From Carnobacterium_B sp040274945 (lineage in GTDB: Bacteria; Bacillota; Bacilli; Lactobacillales; Carnobacteriaceae), in NCBI RefSeq assembly GCF_040274945.1, contig NZ_JBEMAR010000002.1:124001-188000 (forward strand): a stretch of DNA of 64,000 nucleotides, in the 5' to 3' direction. Position 1 is the first letter of the stretch. Each line of letters starts with the position of its first letter. Position numbers and translations under genes: made by a program. The notes beneath the pieces are model-generated. The model had not been told where the DNA came from. It saw only the letters and a list, made by a program, of their open reading frames with translations, and searched no databases. This document shows, one piece after another, positions 17,282 through 26,780 of this stretch.

Positions 17282-17911
17282 TTACATTGTACCAAATAAT
17301 CTATCACCAGCATCGCCTAGACCAGGTAATATGTAGCCATTTTCATCTAAACGTTCATCTAGTGCTGCAGTATAGATATCTACATCAGGATGAGCTTGTT
17401 CTAACGCTTCTACGCCTTCTGGAGCTGCAACTAGACAAACAAATTTAATCGTTGTTGCACCGCGTTTTTTCAATGAATCAATAGCTGCAATAGCTGATCC
17501 GCCTGTAGCAAGCATTGGATCTACAACAAGCAATTGGCGTTCATTGATATCCGATGGCAATTTCACAAAATACTCTACCGGTTCAAACGTTTCATGATCA
17601 CGATACATTCCTACGTGTCCAACTTTTGCTGCAGGAATTAAATCTAACATTCCATCGACCATACCTAAACCAGCTCTTAAAATTGGAATAATCGCAACTT
17701 TTTTTCCAGCTAATTCTTTTTGAATTGATTTTACTAAAGGAGTTTCGATTTCTACATCTTGTAAAGGCATATCTCTTGAAACCTCAAATGCCATTAAGCG
17801 TGCAATTTCATTAACTGCTTCTCTAAAATCTTTCGTTCCTGTATTCTTATCACGAAGAATAGTTAATTTGTGTTGGATTAATGGATGATCCATAACTTGA
17901 ACTTTCGACAT
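17282..17911 (-). CDS. upp: Uracil phosphoribosyltransferase
   Basis: Salvages uracil to UMP using PRPP. The 209 residues are the standard length. PILRAGLGMVDGMLDLIPAA and VGMYRDHETFEPVEYFVKLP are hallmark UPRTase segments, the PRPP loop is VVDPMLATGGSAIAAIDSLKKRG, and the uracil-binding end is NGYILPGLGDAGDRLFGTM. It lies 122 bp downstream of glyA with no terminator that I can see between them, so read-through from glyA is possible. The glyA-upp-atp order is common in low-GC Firmicutes. Confidence 0.97.
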   Translation of the reverse strand: MSKVQVMDHPLIQHKLTILRDKNTGTKDFREAVNEIARLMAFEVSRDMPLQDVEIETPLVKSIQKELAGKKVAIIPILRAGLGMVDGMLDLIPAAKVGHVGMYRDHETFEPVEYFVKLPSDINERQLLVVDPMLATGGSAIAAIDSLKKRGATTIKFVCLVAAPEGVEALEQAHPDVDIYTAALDERLDENGYILPGLGDAGDRLFGTM

Positions 17912-18033
17912 TGTATTCAGCCCTCATTTTTCATTATTTTTTAAACATTTCTATTGTAAAGGATATTAGCGTCTAGTGCTACCTTTTTAGTGTTTTTCTT
18001 TTTATTCTACCTTTTTTGTCTATTGTAGAAGGA

Positions 18034-19287
18034 TTAATTACTGAATGATACTTTAGATTTATACAATGGATGTTTAGCAGTCAATTGATGAACTTGCGTT
18101 TGAATAGCCGCCATTTTTTCAACATCTCCATTACTTGTCAATGTTTCAATAATGAATTCGGCTACCTTTTTAGAATCGGCTTCATTAAATCCTCTTGTTG
18201 TAATAGCTGGCGTTCCAATTCGAATACCACTTGTTTTGAAAGGACTCAATGTTTCAAAAGGAATCGTATTTTTATTGACAGTAATGCCGACTTTATCTAA
18301 TAGAACTTCTGCTTCTTTTCCATTTAATCCAAAGTTTGTCACATCAAACAACAAAAGATGATTATCTGTTCCGCCACTAATCAAATGACCAATTGATGCG
18401 TTCAAAACACTTTCCATGGCTTTTGCATTTTTAATGATTTGAGCAGCATATTCTTTAAATTCTGGAGTAGACGCTTCTTTTAAAGCCACTGCCTTAGCTG
18501 CTATAACATGTTCTAAAGGACCACCTTGAATACCTGGGAAAATAGCGCTATTTATTGCTTTTCCATACTTTTCTTTAGCTAGGATCATTCCACCACGTGG
18601 TCCTCTTAACGTTTTATGTGTAGTAGTTGTGACAACATCTGCATAAGGAACAGGATTTTGATGCAAACCTCCTGCAATCAATCCTGCTATATGAGCCATA
18701 TCAACCATTAGGTAAGCTCCAACTTCATCCGCAATTGCTCTAAATCGTGCAAAATCTATTTTTCTAGAGTATGCACTAGCTCCTGCAATAATCAATTTAG
18801 GTTTATGTTGCTTAGCCAATTTTTGAACCACTTCATAATCCAACTCTTCTGTTTCTTTATCTACACCATAAGAGATAAAATGGTACGTTTTGCCACTGAA
18901 GTTTACGGGAGAACCATGTGTTAGATGACCACCATGTGTTAAATCCATGCCTAACACAGTGTCTCCTGGATTTATTAAAGCATTAAGAGCTGCCATATTT
19001 GCGCTAGAACCTGAATGTGGTTGAACATTTACATATTCTGCTCCAAAAAGTTTTTTTGCACGTTCAATAGCCAAATTTTCAATAACATCAATAAATTCAC
19101 ACCCGCCATAATATCTTTTACCGGGATAGCCTTCTGCGTACTTATTCGTTAAAATACTTCCTTGTGCAGTAAGTACAGCTTCAGATACAAAGTTTTCTGA
19201 AGCGATTAATTCAATATTTTGCTCTTGTCTTTTGCTTTCTTGTTCAATGGCATCAAAGATCTCTTTATCAAAATTTATGTTATTCAT
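18034..19287 (-). CDS. glyA: Serine hydroxymethyltransferase
   Basis: PLP enzyme that interconverts serine and glycine and charges tetrahydrofolate with one-carbon units. It has 417 residues from the chosen start MNNINFDKEIFDAIEQE. The substrate site is ELIASENFVSEAV, the PLP-lysine motif is VTTTTHKTLRGPRGGMIL, and GYPGKRYYGGCEFIDVIE is typical. A TTG at 19305 extends the frame, but GAAGGGTG then overlaps it, and that site is 8 bases from ATG 19287. The gene lies 65 bp after ywlC, probably in one transcript with prfA-prmC-ywlC. Confidence 0.97.
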   Translation of the reverse strand: MNNINFDKEIFDAIEQESKRQEQNIELIASENFVSEAVLTAQGSILTNKYAEGYPGKRYYGGCEFIDVIENLAIERAKKLFGAEYVNVQPHSGSSANMAALNALINPGDTVLGMDLTHGGHLTHGSPVNFSGKTYHFISYGVDKETEELDYEVVQKLAKQHKPKLIIAGASAYSRKIDFARFRAIADEVGAYLMVDMAHIAGLIAGGLHQNPVPYADVVTTTTHKTLRGPRGGMILAKEKYGKAINSAIFPGIQGGPLEHVIAAKAVALKEASTPEFKEYAAQIIKNAKAMESVLNASIGHLISGGTDNHLLLFDVTNFGLNGKEAEVLLDKVGITVNKNTIPFETLSPFKTSGIRIGTPAITTRGFNEADSKKVAEFIIETLTSNGDVEKMAAIQTQVHQLTAKHPLYKSKVSFSN

Positions 19288-19352
19288 ATCGGCCACACCC
19301 TTCAATAGTTATAATAAACGCTTTTTTATTAGTTAATTCTACTGATTTATGG

Positions 19353-20372
19353 TTAATCAAAAAAATGGTTACCTGCTGCTTTTTGGAGTCGATTCATATA
19401 GGCTTCGCCTAATCCTATTTTCTCATGAGATTCGGCTAAAATAAGTGTGGCATCTGTTGTTTCGAAGTATCTTAATCCTGAATACAATCGTCTTGAAGCA
19501 TCATGGATATTTTTATTTTCTCCTAATGAATAGGCAGCTGTAATGCTGTCTTGGAATTGATTTAGAAGATCTTGATTGGCTAAAAGACCAATCTTTTCAC
19601 CTTGTTGTTGATACGTTTTAATCGCTTTTTTCCAGGTTTCACTTTCTCCAGCAACAATAATAACAGGTTCATTAGGGCTATAATGCTTGTACTTCATACC
19701 AGGTGCTTTAGGAACTTCCTCGCTTGAAACCAAGTGACGATCAACAAAAACGGTTCCTATGACTTTTTCCAAAGCTTCTTTAGTTGTTGCCCCTGGTCTC
19801 AATATGGTGGGTAACTTTGGATCCGTAATATCTAAAACAGTTGATTCCAATCCTAACCCGGTGTCTCCATCATCCAGCACACCTGCTATTTTTCCTTTCA
19901 GATCGTGGTAAACATGATCTGCAGTTGTCGGACTTGGTTTACCAGATGTATTGGCGCTTGGCCCAACAAGGGGTTTACCTGATTCACGAATCAGCTGCAA
20001 TGTTAGTTCATTATCGGGCATCCGAATGGCCACACTCGTTAGACCAGCCGTAACGGTTGGCGCAAAAACATGATCCTTCACTTTAAAAATCAGTGTCAAT
20101 GGACCTGGCCAAAAGGTTTGCATCAGCTTATTAGCCACTTTAGGTACTTCCTGTACATACTGCTCAACTTCTTCTATCGTCGAGACATGCACAATTAATG
20201 GGTTGTCGCTTGGTCTCCCTTTTGCTGAATAAACCTTTTTAACTGCTGCTTCGTTCGTTGCATCAGCTCCTAATCCATAAACGGTTTCTGTGGGAAAAGA
20301 AATCAGTTCACCTTGTTGGATTTTTTGAGCTGCTTTAAGCACCTCAGATGGTCGATATATAATAGTCTCCAC
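19353..20372 (-). CDS. ywlC: L-threonylcarbamoyladenylate synthase, Sua5/YwlC type
   Basis: Makes threonylcarbamoyl-AMP from threonine, bicarbonate and ATP for the t6A37 modification of ANN-decoding tRNAs. About 339 residues. The YrdC domain (about 5-195) has FPTETVYGLGADATNE, KGRPSDNPLIVHV, SVAIRMPDN and GPSANTSGKPSPT. The C-terminal Sua5 domain follows PGMKYKHYSPNEPV, which distinguishes it from the short YrdC form. Start is GTG 20372, with GGAGG 7 bases upstream; the longer frame to 20408 has no such site. Next to prmC and prfA, a conserved translation-linked neighbourhood. Confidence 0.93.
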   Translation of the reverse strand: METIIYRPSEVLKAAQKIQQGELISFPTETVYGLGADATNEAAVKKVYSAKGRPSDNPLIVHVSTIEEVEQYVQEVPKVANKLMQTFWPGPLTLIFKVKDHVFAPTVTAGLTSVAIRMPDNELTLQLIRESGKPLVGPSANTSGKPSPTTADHVYHDLKGKIAGVLDDGDTGLGLESTVLDITDPKLPTILRPGATTKEALEKVIGTVFVDRHLVSSEEVPKAPGMKYKHYSPNEPVIIVAGESETWKKAIKTYQQQGEKIGLLANQDLLNQFQDSITAAYSLGENKNIHDASRRLYSGLRYFETTDATLILAESHEKIGLGEAYMNRLQKAAGNHFFD

Positions 20373-20432
20373 AGTTTTTCCTCCGTTCATTTCAAGAAAA
20401 CTCATCACATTTAGTTAAATGGTGTTGAATCC

Positions 20433-21281
20433 TTATTTTGTTTTAACTTGGATCAAGCGGTCATTTCCACTCATATCTTTTTCAATGGTTACTTCAGCCA
20501 TTGGGAAAGCCTCTTGAAAAAGCTCTTGAACTTTTTCTCCTTGCTTAAATCCAATTTCTAAAAATACTTCACCACCTGGATTTAAAATAGCTGGAATTTC
20601 TTTTGCTAATCTTTGGTACATAGCTAAACCATTGTTTTCAGCAAATAAAGCTAAATGCGGTTCGTAGTGCAAAACACTTTCATCCATATAACTGATTTCG
20701 TCATTAGATATATACGGAGGATTGGAAAGAATGACATCAAAAGTCTCAGTCTTTACAGGATCCGTTAAATCACCTTGCAGAAAGCGAACATCTGCCTCTA
20801 ATGCTGTTGCATTTTCTTGAGCTACATTTAGAGCTTTAGATGAAATATCCGTTGCGGTTACTTCGTAAAGCGGTCGTTCTTTTTTTATGGTGATTGCAAT
20901 GATTCCTGTCCCTGTTCCAATATCCAAAACAGTTCTCTTCTGTCCTGTAGAAGAGCTTTTTAAAAATACATCTACAATTTCTTCTGTTTCCGGTCGTGGA
21001 ATCAACGTGTCTTTTGTAACTTTAAACTTTCGGTCATAGAACCAGCAGTAACCTAATAATTGTTGAATAGGGATACCAGACCCATGATTGGATACATCCT
21101 GTAAGAGTTGGTGTTTCACGTCCGAGGGCATTTCTTCATTTAAATGCATCATGATATCCGTTTTCGACCAGTCCAGACGTTCTCTTAGCAAAATCTCTGC
21201 AGCAATGGGTTCTCTTTTACATGTCTCTAAAAAAGAAGAAGCCCATTTCAGGACTTCTCTATAAGTTGTCTTACTCTTCAT
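20433..21281 (-). CDS. prmC: Release-factor glutamine methyltransferase
   Basis: Methylates the glutamine of the GGQ motif in release factors using S-adenosylmethionine. About 282 residues. The N-terminal helical domain binds the factor. The SAM site is VLDIGTGTGIIAITI, and the substrate-glutamine motif NPPY is in VILSNPPYISNDE. The segment GYCWFYDRKFKVTKDTLIPRPETEEIV is family-typical. Start ATG 21281 (MKSKTTYREVLKW) has TGGAGC 9 bases upstream and overlaps the prfA stop by 11 bp, so enzyme and substrate are translationally coupled. Confidence 0.95.
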   Translation of the reverse strand: MKSKTTYREVLKWASSFLETCKREPIAAEILLRERLDWSKTDIMMHLNEEMPSDVKHQLLQDVSNHGSGIPIQQLLGYCWFYDRKFKVTKDTLIPRPETEEIVDVFLKSSSTGQKRTVLDIGTGTGIIAITIKKERPLYEVTATDISSKALNVAQENATALEADVRFLQGDLTDPVKTETFDVILSNPPYISNDEISYMDESVLHYEPHLALFAENNGLAMYQRLAKEIPAILNPGGEVFLEIGFKQGEKVQELFQEAFPMAEVTIEKDMSGNDRLIQVKTK

Positions 21282-22347
21282 GTTGCAATTGCTCCATTTT
21301 AGCTGTTTGATCATTTAAAATCAAAGCATCAATAATTTCATCTAATTTACCAGATAAAATTTGATCTAACTTTTGAATGGTCAATCCAATACGATGATCG
21401 GTCACACGGCTTTGTGGAAAATTATACGTACGGATACGTTCTGAACGGTCTCCGGTTCCAACAGCTGATTTCCGTTCGGCATCATACTCGCTTTGAGCTG
21501 CTTGTTGGATATGATCATATACTCTAGCACGCAAAACTTTCATCGCTTTCTCACGGTTTTTGATTTGCGAACGTTCATCTTGCATCGCTACAGCAATTCC
21601 TGTAGGTAAATGAGTCAAACGAACGGCAGACGCTGTTTTATTAACGTGCTGTCCGCCGGCTCCACTTGCATGGTAGATATCTGTACGAATATCTTTATCC
21701 GGCAGATCCAATTCCACTTCTTCAGCTTCCGGCATAACCACTACAGTTGCAGTAGAAGTATGGATACGACCTTGTGATTCGGTTGCTGGAACACGTTGAA
21801 CACGATGAGCGCCATTTTCATACTTCAATTTAGAATAAACATTGTCTCCAGTGATCATTAAGGTAATTTCTTTGTACCCACCGATGCCTGTAATATTGGC
21901 ATCTAATACTTCAGTTTTCCAACCTTGTGCATCAGCGTATTTTTGATACATGTTAAACAAAGTTCCAGCAAATAATTGTGCTTCATCTCCGCCAGCTGCT
22001 CCACGAATTTCCATAATGATATTGCGGTCATCATTTTCATCTTTCGGCAACATTAACACTTTCATTTTTTCTTCAATTTCTGTTTTTTCTTTCTTTAAAT
22101 CATTTAGTTCTTCTTTTGCCATTTCAGCCATCTCAGCGTCTAATTTTTCACCAAGCATTTCTTCTGTATCCGAAATGTCTTGACTGACTTCTTTGTAGCG
22201 ACGGTAAGTTGCGACTGTTTCACGAATAGCAGCTTCTTCTTTAGTCAGTTTCATTAATCGTTTGGTATCGCTGACTACCTCTGGGTCACTCAGCAATTCA
22301 TTTAGTTCTTCATAACGTCCTTCAACGCTTTCTAATCTATCAAACAT
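21271..22347 (-). CDS. prfA: Peptide chain release factor 1
   Basis: Recognises UAA and UAG stop codons and triggers peptide release. 358 residues. The codon-reading motif of the RF1 type, PAT, is in RVPATESQGRIHTST, and the catalytic GGQ in ASGAGGQHVNKTASAVRL. The N-terminal coiled-coil domain (about 1-100) is rich in Glu/Lys. The stop context overlaps prmC, which modifies its GGQ glutamine. It is 75 bp downstream of tdk, in the widespread tdk-prfA-prmC-ywlC order. Confidence 0.97.
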   Translation of the reverse strand: MFDRLESVEGRYEELNELLSDPEVVSDTKRLMKLTKEEAAIRETVATYRRYKEVSQDISDTEEMLGEKLDAEMAEMAKEELNDLKKEKTEIEEKMKVLMLPKDENDDRNIIMEIRGAAGGDEAQLFAGTLFNMYQKYADAQGWKTEVLDANITGIGGYKEITLMITGDNVYSKLKYENGAHRVQRVPATESQGRIHTSTATVVVMPEAEEVELDLPDKDIRTDIYHASGAGGQHVNKTASAVRLTHLPTGIAVAMQDERSQIKNREKAMKVLRARVYDHIQQAAQSEYDAERKSAVGTGDRSERIRTYNFPQSRVTDHRIGLTIQKLDQILSGKLDEIIDALILNDQTAKMEQLQHEE

Positions 22348-22422
22348 AAGTTATTCTCCTTTTCTTCTAAGCCTATTGCGTCGTTGTGTCTTTAGTTGTC
22401 TTTCTTCACAACACTAAGAACG

Positions 22423-23004
22423 CTACAAGTCGTCCTTCAATAGCGGATTGAAGTAATGTTTGCGACAAACTGGGAAATAACTTTCATTGCCCCCTATTTG
22501 GATTTGAGCTCCTGCATAAACAGGCTTGTCATCAATCATACGCATGTTCATCGTTGCTTTTTTGTGGCAATACCAACAAATGGTTTTCATTTCTTCAATT
22601 TTATCCGCGTATAACAATAAGTACTCTGAACCTTCAAACAGTTCATTTTTAAAGTCATTTTTCAATCCAAATGCCATAACTGGGATATTTAATTCATCCA
22701 CAATATGAGCCAATTGAAGAACATGCTCTTTTTTCAAAAATTGCGATTCATCAATTAATACACATGCCGGTACGTAATCCAATGCTTTTATCGTTTCAAA
22801 GACATTTGTTTCTTCAAATATTGCGATTCCTTCACGTCTTAAACCAATTCGACTAGATACTACACCAATCTCATCACGATCATCCAAACCGCTTGTCATA
22901 ATTGCGACAGGTTTGTTTTGTTCTTCATAATTATATGCTACTTTTAAAATTTCAATCGTCTTTCCACTATTCATTGCTCCATATTTAAAAAAAAGTTGGG
23001 CCAT
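22423..23004 (-). CDS. tdk: Thymidine kinase
   Basis: Phosphorylates thymidine to TMP for salvage; type II kinase, tetrameric. 193 residues. P-loop YGAMNSGKT (about 8-16), Walker B LIDESQFL (about 83-90), and a structural zinc site formed by CWYCHKKA and a downstream CRKH pair. The lasso segment VYAGAQIQIGGNESYFPVCR contacts the thymine. It heads the leftward group with prfA, prmC, ywlC and glyA and has a good promoter at 23045-23073. Confidence 0.95.
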   Translation of the reverse strand: MAQLFFKYGAMNSGKTIEILKVAYNYEEQNKPVAIMTSGLDDRDEIGVVSSRIGLRREGIAIFEETNVFETIKALDYVPACVLIDESQFLKKEHVLQLAHIVDELNIPVMAFGLKNDFKNELFEGSEYLLLYADKIEEMKTICWYCHKKATMNMRMIDDKPVYAGAQIQIGGNESYFPVCRKHYFNPLLKDDL

Positions 23005-23044
23005 CTTGTTTTTTCCTCATTTCTCTCGTAGGAATCCATTATGA

Positions 23045-23073
23045 ATTATACGTTAAAACGATGTAAAAGTGAA
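23045..23073 (-). promoter_or_regulatory. Probable promoter of tdk-prfA-prmC-ywlC-glyA
   Basis: Leftward -10 TATAAT (23045-23050), 17-bp spacer, -35 TTCACT (23068-23073; four of six match TTGACA). Start would fall about 35 bp before tdk. Confidence 0.65.
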
Positions 23074-23242
23074 GCCTCTCTCCCGATTTATAATAGAAGA
23101 ATCTTACACCAATTGTGAGAAAAGAAATTAAGTTTGTCTTTAAAATGAACAAGTTAGGCAATTTTTAACAATTTCACAAGAAATATGTGCTAGAATATCA
23201 AAGTAGCAAAAAAAGTATTTTTAGTAATTGGAGGAAACTCAA

Positions 23243-24592
23243 TTGAGTATACGTAGTGCATTTGCCATTGCAGTAGGAAGAACAACTAAATGGGGACTTC
23301 ATACGTTCTTAAAAGGCGGAAGTAGTTATCCCGGTCAACTAACACAGAAGTTAGATCCTACCGTATTAGGTACGTTATCAAGAAATTACGATGTGGTTAT
23401 CGTTACCGGAACGAATGGTAAAACATTAACGACCGCATTGACTTATCAAGTTTTAAAACAAAAATATCCTGAAATTATTACAAATCCTACTGGTGCAAAT
23501 ATGTTGCAAGGAATCATTTCAACTTTTCTTGAACATCATTCTTACACAAATAACACCGAGAAAAAGGCTGCTGTTCTTGAAGTAGATGAAGCTAGTTTGA
23601 TCCATGTAACAAAATACATCAAACCAAAAGCGATTGTATTTACGAATGTTTTTCGTGATCAAATGGATCGCTATGGTGAAATTTATACGACTTATCAAAT
23701 GATGTTGAATGGCGCAGCGTTAGCTCCTGAGGCTTTGATTGTTAGCAATGGGGACGCTCCAATTTTCAACTCAAAAGAAACCATTAATAAACGTGTGTAC
23801 TTTGGTTTTGACCACCTTCCAGATGGTGAATTAAAAGCTCACTACAATACCGATGGTGTATTATGTCCACACTGCAACAATATCTTACATTACAAATTTT
23901 TAACATACAGCAATCTAGGGAAGTATTATTGTCCTAATTGTGATTTCAAACGTCCAGAATTGACGTATCGTTTAACGGACTTGACTCATATGGATCATGA
24001 ATCGTCTAAATTTGAAATCGATGGAGAAGACTTTGAAATTAAGATTGGTGGACAGTACAATATTTATAATGCCTTAGCTGCTTATAGCGTTGGTCGGATA
24101 TTGGATGTTTCTACTGATCAAATTCGTGCTGGATTTGCCGCATCAAAACGAGTTTTTGGTCGTCAAGAGGTTATTCAAATCGATGACAAAGAAATTACGA
24201 TTAACTTAGTTAAGAATCCTGTTGGTTTGAATCAAGTCTTGGATATGATCAACTTAACTCCAGAACCGTTCTCGCTTGTTTCAATTTTAAATGCAAACTA
24301 TGCGGATGGAACAGACGTCAGCTGGATCTGGGATGCAAATTATGAGATCGTTCCGAATATGAACATCAAACAAGTCACTGTTGGTGGTGAACGAGTAGAA
24401 GACATCACTGCTCGCTTAGAAGTTGCTGGAATTCCTGAAGAAGAACTTCAAGTTATCCCAAGCATACCTGAAATAATTAAGAGCTTTAAAAATGCGCCAA
24501 CGAAAAAAATCTACGTCCTAGCTACTTATACTGCTGTCTTACAATTGCGTAAAGAGTTAGCAAACCAAGGCTATATTGAGGGAGGTATGTAA
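23243..24592 (+). CDS. murT: Lipid II isoglutaminyl synthase, subunit MurT
   Basis: With GatD it amidates the D-glutamate of the lipid II stem peptide to D-isoglutamine. About 449 residues of Mur-ligase fold: P-loop VTGTNGKTLT (about 54-63), then a Cys4 zinc ribbon inserted in the central domain (CPHC at about 208-211, CPNC at 230-233) that marks MurT. The C-terminal region binds GatD. Start is TTG 23243, with GGAGG 8 bases upstream; an in-frame TTG at 23228 lacks a site. A likely promoter with an extended -10 (TGCTAGAAT) is about 40 bp upstream. gatD follows after 1 bp. Confidence 0.94.
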   Translation: MSIRSAFAIAVGRTTKWGLHTFLKGGSSYPGQLTQKLDPTVLGTLSRNYDVVIVTGTNGKTLTTALTYQVLKQKYPEIITNPTGANMLQGIISTFLEHHSYTNNTEKKAAVLEVDEASLIHVTKYIKPKAIVFTNVFRDQMDRYGEIYTTYQMMLNGAALAPEALIVSNGDAPIFNSKETINKRVYFGFDHLPDGELKAHYNTDGVLCPHCNNILHYKFLTYSNLGKYYCPNCDFKRPELTYRLTDLTHMDHESSKFEIDGEDFEIKIGGQYNIYNALAAYSVGRILDVSTDQIRAGFAASKRVFGRQEVIQIDDKEITINLVKNPVGLNQVLDMINLTPEPFSLVSILNANYADGTDVSWIWDANYEIVPNMNIKQVTVGGERVEDITARLEVAGIPEEELQVIPSIPEIIKSFKNAPTKKIYVLATYTAVLQLRKELANQGYIEGGM

Positions 24593-24593
24593 G

Positions 24594-25271
24594 ATGATTG
24601 AATTAAATGTTTGTCATCTTTATGGTGATTTATTAAATACTTATGGAGATAACGGCAACTTGTTGATGTTAAAACACCGTGCTAAAAAAAGAGGCGTTCA
24701 GTTTAACATCGAGATCGTTAGTTTAAATGATTCCTTTGATGCAGATAAATACGATTTAATGTTCTTCGGTGGCGGGCAAGATTTTGAGCAAAGAATCGTT
24801 TCAAAAGATATCCAAGCTAAAAAAGAAGCTATTACTGAATACATCGAAAATGATGGCGTTACAGTCGGTATCTGTGGTGGGTTCCAATTATTAGGCCACT
24901 ATTATGTAGATGCTGCAGGAAATAGAATCAACGGTATCGGTGCTTTGAACCACTATACCTTGAATCAAGACAACAATCGCTTTATTGGCGATATTGTCAT
25001 CAAAAATGGTGAGTTTGGCGAAACTTATAAAGGTTTTGAAAATCATAATGGCCGTACTTTTCTTGGTGAAGGCGTTAAACCATTAGGTGTCGTTGAAATG
25101 GGTTATGGCAATAATGGCGAAGATAAAACGGAAGGTGCTCATTACAAGCAAACTTACTGTTCATACTTCCATGGACCATTATTAGTTAGAAATACAACAT
25201 TAACCGATCGTATTTTGAAAGAAGCAGTAAAAAAACGATTCCCTAAAGAAGCAGAAGAATTATTTGCCTAA
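24594..25271 (+). CDS. gatD: Lipid II isoglutaminyl synthase, glutaminase subunit GatD
   Basis: Releases ammonia from glutamine for MurT. 225 residues, class I glutamine amidotransferase of the CobB/CobQ type. Nucleophile C94 is in VGICGGFQLLG and H193 in SYFHGPLL. No third catalytic acid is obvious, as in the family. The N-terminus MIELNVCHLYGDLLNTYGDNGN is the conserved tripartite start. The ribosome site lies within the last codons of murT, and the single-base gap implies tight coupling and a 1:1 complex. A strong terminator follows. Confidence 0.95.
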   Translation: MIELNVCHLYGDLLNTYGDNGNLLMLKHRAKKRGVQFNIEIVSLNDSFDADKYDLMFFGGGQDFEQRIVSKDIQAKKEAITEYIENDGVTVGICGGFQLLGHYYVDAAGNRINGIGALNHYTLNQDNNRFIGDIVIKNGEFGETYKGFENHNGRTFLGEGVKPLGVVEMGYGNNGEDKTEGAHYKQTYCSYFHGPLLVRNTTLTDRILKEAVKKRFPKEAEELFA

Positions 25272-25273
25272 TA

Positions 25274-25334
25274 AAAAAGAGCTCTATATTAGTTGGTGTG
25301 AAAAATTTACTCACCAACTAATATAGAGTTTTTT
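25274..25334 (+). terminator. Terminator of murT-gatD
   Basis: Stem of about 19 bp (CTCTATATTAGTTGGTG and complement) around a 13-base loop, followed by TTTTTTG. Confidence 0.9.
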
Positions 25335-25364
25335 GCTTTGTGAGAGAACTAGCGACTAACGGGG

Positions 25365-25656
25365 ATTTACTTGACACTCTGACCCGATTTCCTTCAAGGA
25401 ATAGTAACTAAAGGGCCTCTACTCGAGATTCTCAGCTGATTCGCTTAAACAAATATACTATAGGCGGTCTCTTCTCGACATTTTGACTCGATTTTCCTTA
25501 AGAAATAGTAACTAGAGGGCCTCTACTCGACATTCTCAACTGATTCGCTTAACCATATATGCTATAGGCGGTCTCTTCTCGACATTTTGATCCGATTTTC
25601 CTTAAGGAATAGCAACTAGAAAGCTCTACTCGACATTCTCATCCGAATCTCCTCAA
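25365..25656. repeat. Array of six diverged 52-bp non-coding repeats
   Basis: Six consecutive units start near 25365, 25417, 25469, 25521, 25573 and 25624; the first four are 52 bp, the fifth 51 bp and the last cut short. Two alternating types are clear. Type A (25417, 25521, 25624) starts CTCTACTCGACATTCTCA; type B (25469, 25573, and 25365 more diverged) starts CTCTTCTCGACATTTTGA. A and B align with each other along their length, so the array grew from one 52-bp unit and then by 104-bp steps. Units differ by scattered substitutions. There are no unique spacers and no supported frame. Related family unknown to me. Confidence 0.85.
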
Positions 25657-25701
25657 AAAAAGAGCTTTAAAAATGACTAAGTCATTTTTAAAGCTCTTTT
25701 T
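25657..25701. terminator. Bidirectional terminator
   Basis: A perfect stem of about 20 bp, AAAAGAGCTTTAAAAATGAC with its complement, three-base loop, T-run on either strand. Ends leftward transcription from manA as well as rightward read-through from gatD across the repeat array. Confidence 0.88.
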
Positions 25702-25812
25702 ATTTCTATTAAACTATTTTATGGTAAAAACGATAGCTATAGTCTTCCAGTTGTGGAGCATTACCGCCGTTTTTCGCACCCTTATAGTTAAGGTGATTGT
25801 CCCACTTAGCTT

Positions 25813-26757
25813 TTATGCGTTTGATGCAATAATGTCTAATTTGCCTTCGATTGTCCATTTTTTAATGTCATTTGGTAAGATTAGGTGAGTTCCTTTTGTT
25901 AGATTATACTCTCCTGCTTCGACAATCAATTTACCGTTTCCATCTAATACACTAATAAGAGTGTAAGGAGCAGTTGCAACAAAGTCGGCTTTACCATTCA
26001 CTTCCCATTTATAAACATCAAAAAATGGAGTCTTCACAAATGTTGTGATGGTTGCGTCTCCCTGTTTCACACTGTTCATTTCAGGAGTTGCATCAACGTG
26101 CGGAACAGTTGTCACATCAACTGATTGTTTGACATGCAATTCTCTTGTGTTTCCTTGCTCATCTTTACGGTCATAATCATACACTCGATAAGTTGTATCA
26201 CTGGATTGTTGTGTTTCCAGAATGGTAATACCTCCACCAATCGCATGGATCGTTCCACTTGGTACAAAGAAGAAGTCTCCTTTCTTAACTTTAATACGAC
26301 GCAATAACGCATCCCATTTTCCATCAAGAATCATTTGTTCTAGTTCTTCTTTTGTCTGAGCATGGTGTCCATAGATGATTTCTGAACCTTCATCTGCATC
26401 AATAACATACCAGCATTCTGTTTTGCCCAATTCACCTTCGTGTTCCATACCGTATTGATCATCCGGATGAACTTGAACCGATAAATCATCTGCTGCATCT
26501 AATATTTTCGTCAGTAAAGGAAACACTTCTCCTTTTGCGTTGCCGAACACTTCACGATGTTGGTCCCATACTTCAGCTAGAGTCATGCCTTGATAAGGTC
26601 CATTTTCCACTGTACTTGGTCCATTCGGATGTGCGCTGATGGCCCATGCTTCTCCAGTTTTATCACTTGGCAAATCATAGCCGAATACATCATGCAATTT
26701 TTTTCCGCCCCAAATTTTTTCTTGCAACACAGGCGCTAATATTAATGGTTCATTCAT
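25813..26757 (-). CDS. manA: Mannose-6-phosphate isomerase, class I
   Basis: Zinc enzyme converting mannose-6-phosphate to fructose-6-phosphate. 314 residues, the short Firmicute form. N-terminus LILAPVLQEKIWGGKKL; zinc-site segments DLSVQVHPDDQYG and KTECWYVIDAD, plus VPSGTIHAIGGGITILETQQSSDTTYR-type cupin core, which holds the catalytic arginine. The C-terminal jelly roll ends IIASNA. Start ATG 26757 with AGGAGG 9 bases upstream; an adjoining GTG is possible. Gap of 23 bp to the serine hydrolase gene upstream, so the two may be co-transcribed. Confidence 0.94.
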   Translation of the reverse strand: MNEPLILAPVLQEKIWGGKKLHDVFGYDLPSDKTGEAWAISAHPNGPSTVENGPYQGMTLAEVWDQHREVFGNAKGEVFPLLTKILDAADDLSVQVHPDDQYGMEHEGELGKTECWYVIDADEGSEIIYGHHAQTKEELEQMILDGKWDALLRRIKVKKGDFFFVPSGTIHAIGGGITILETQQSSDTTYRVYDYDRKDEQGNTRELHVKQSVDVTTVPHVDATPEMNSVKQGDATITTFVKTPFFDVYKWEVNGKADFVATAPYTLISVLDGNGKLIVEAGEYNLTKGTHLILPNDIKKWTIEGKLDIIASNA

Positions 26758-26780
26758 CACTTTACTCCTCCTAAAATATA

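Noticed and set aside
25365..25656. CRISPR array
   Set aside because: Repeat units abut with no unique spacers; both A and B units are diverged copies of each other, and no cas gene is in the window.
25673..25888. 71-codon rightward gene
   Set aside because: Begins inside the perfect terminator hairpin and is antisense to the end of manA.
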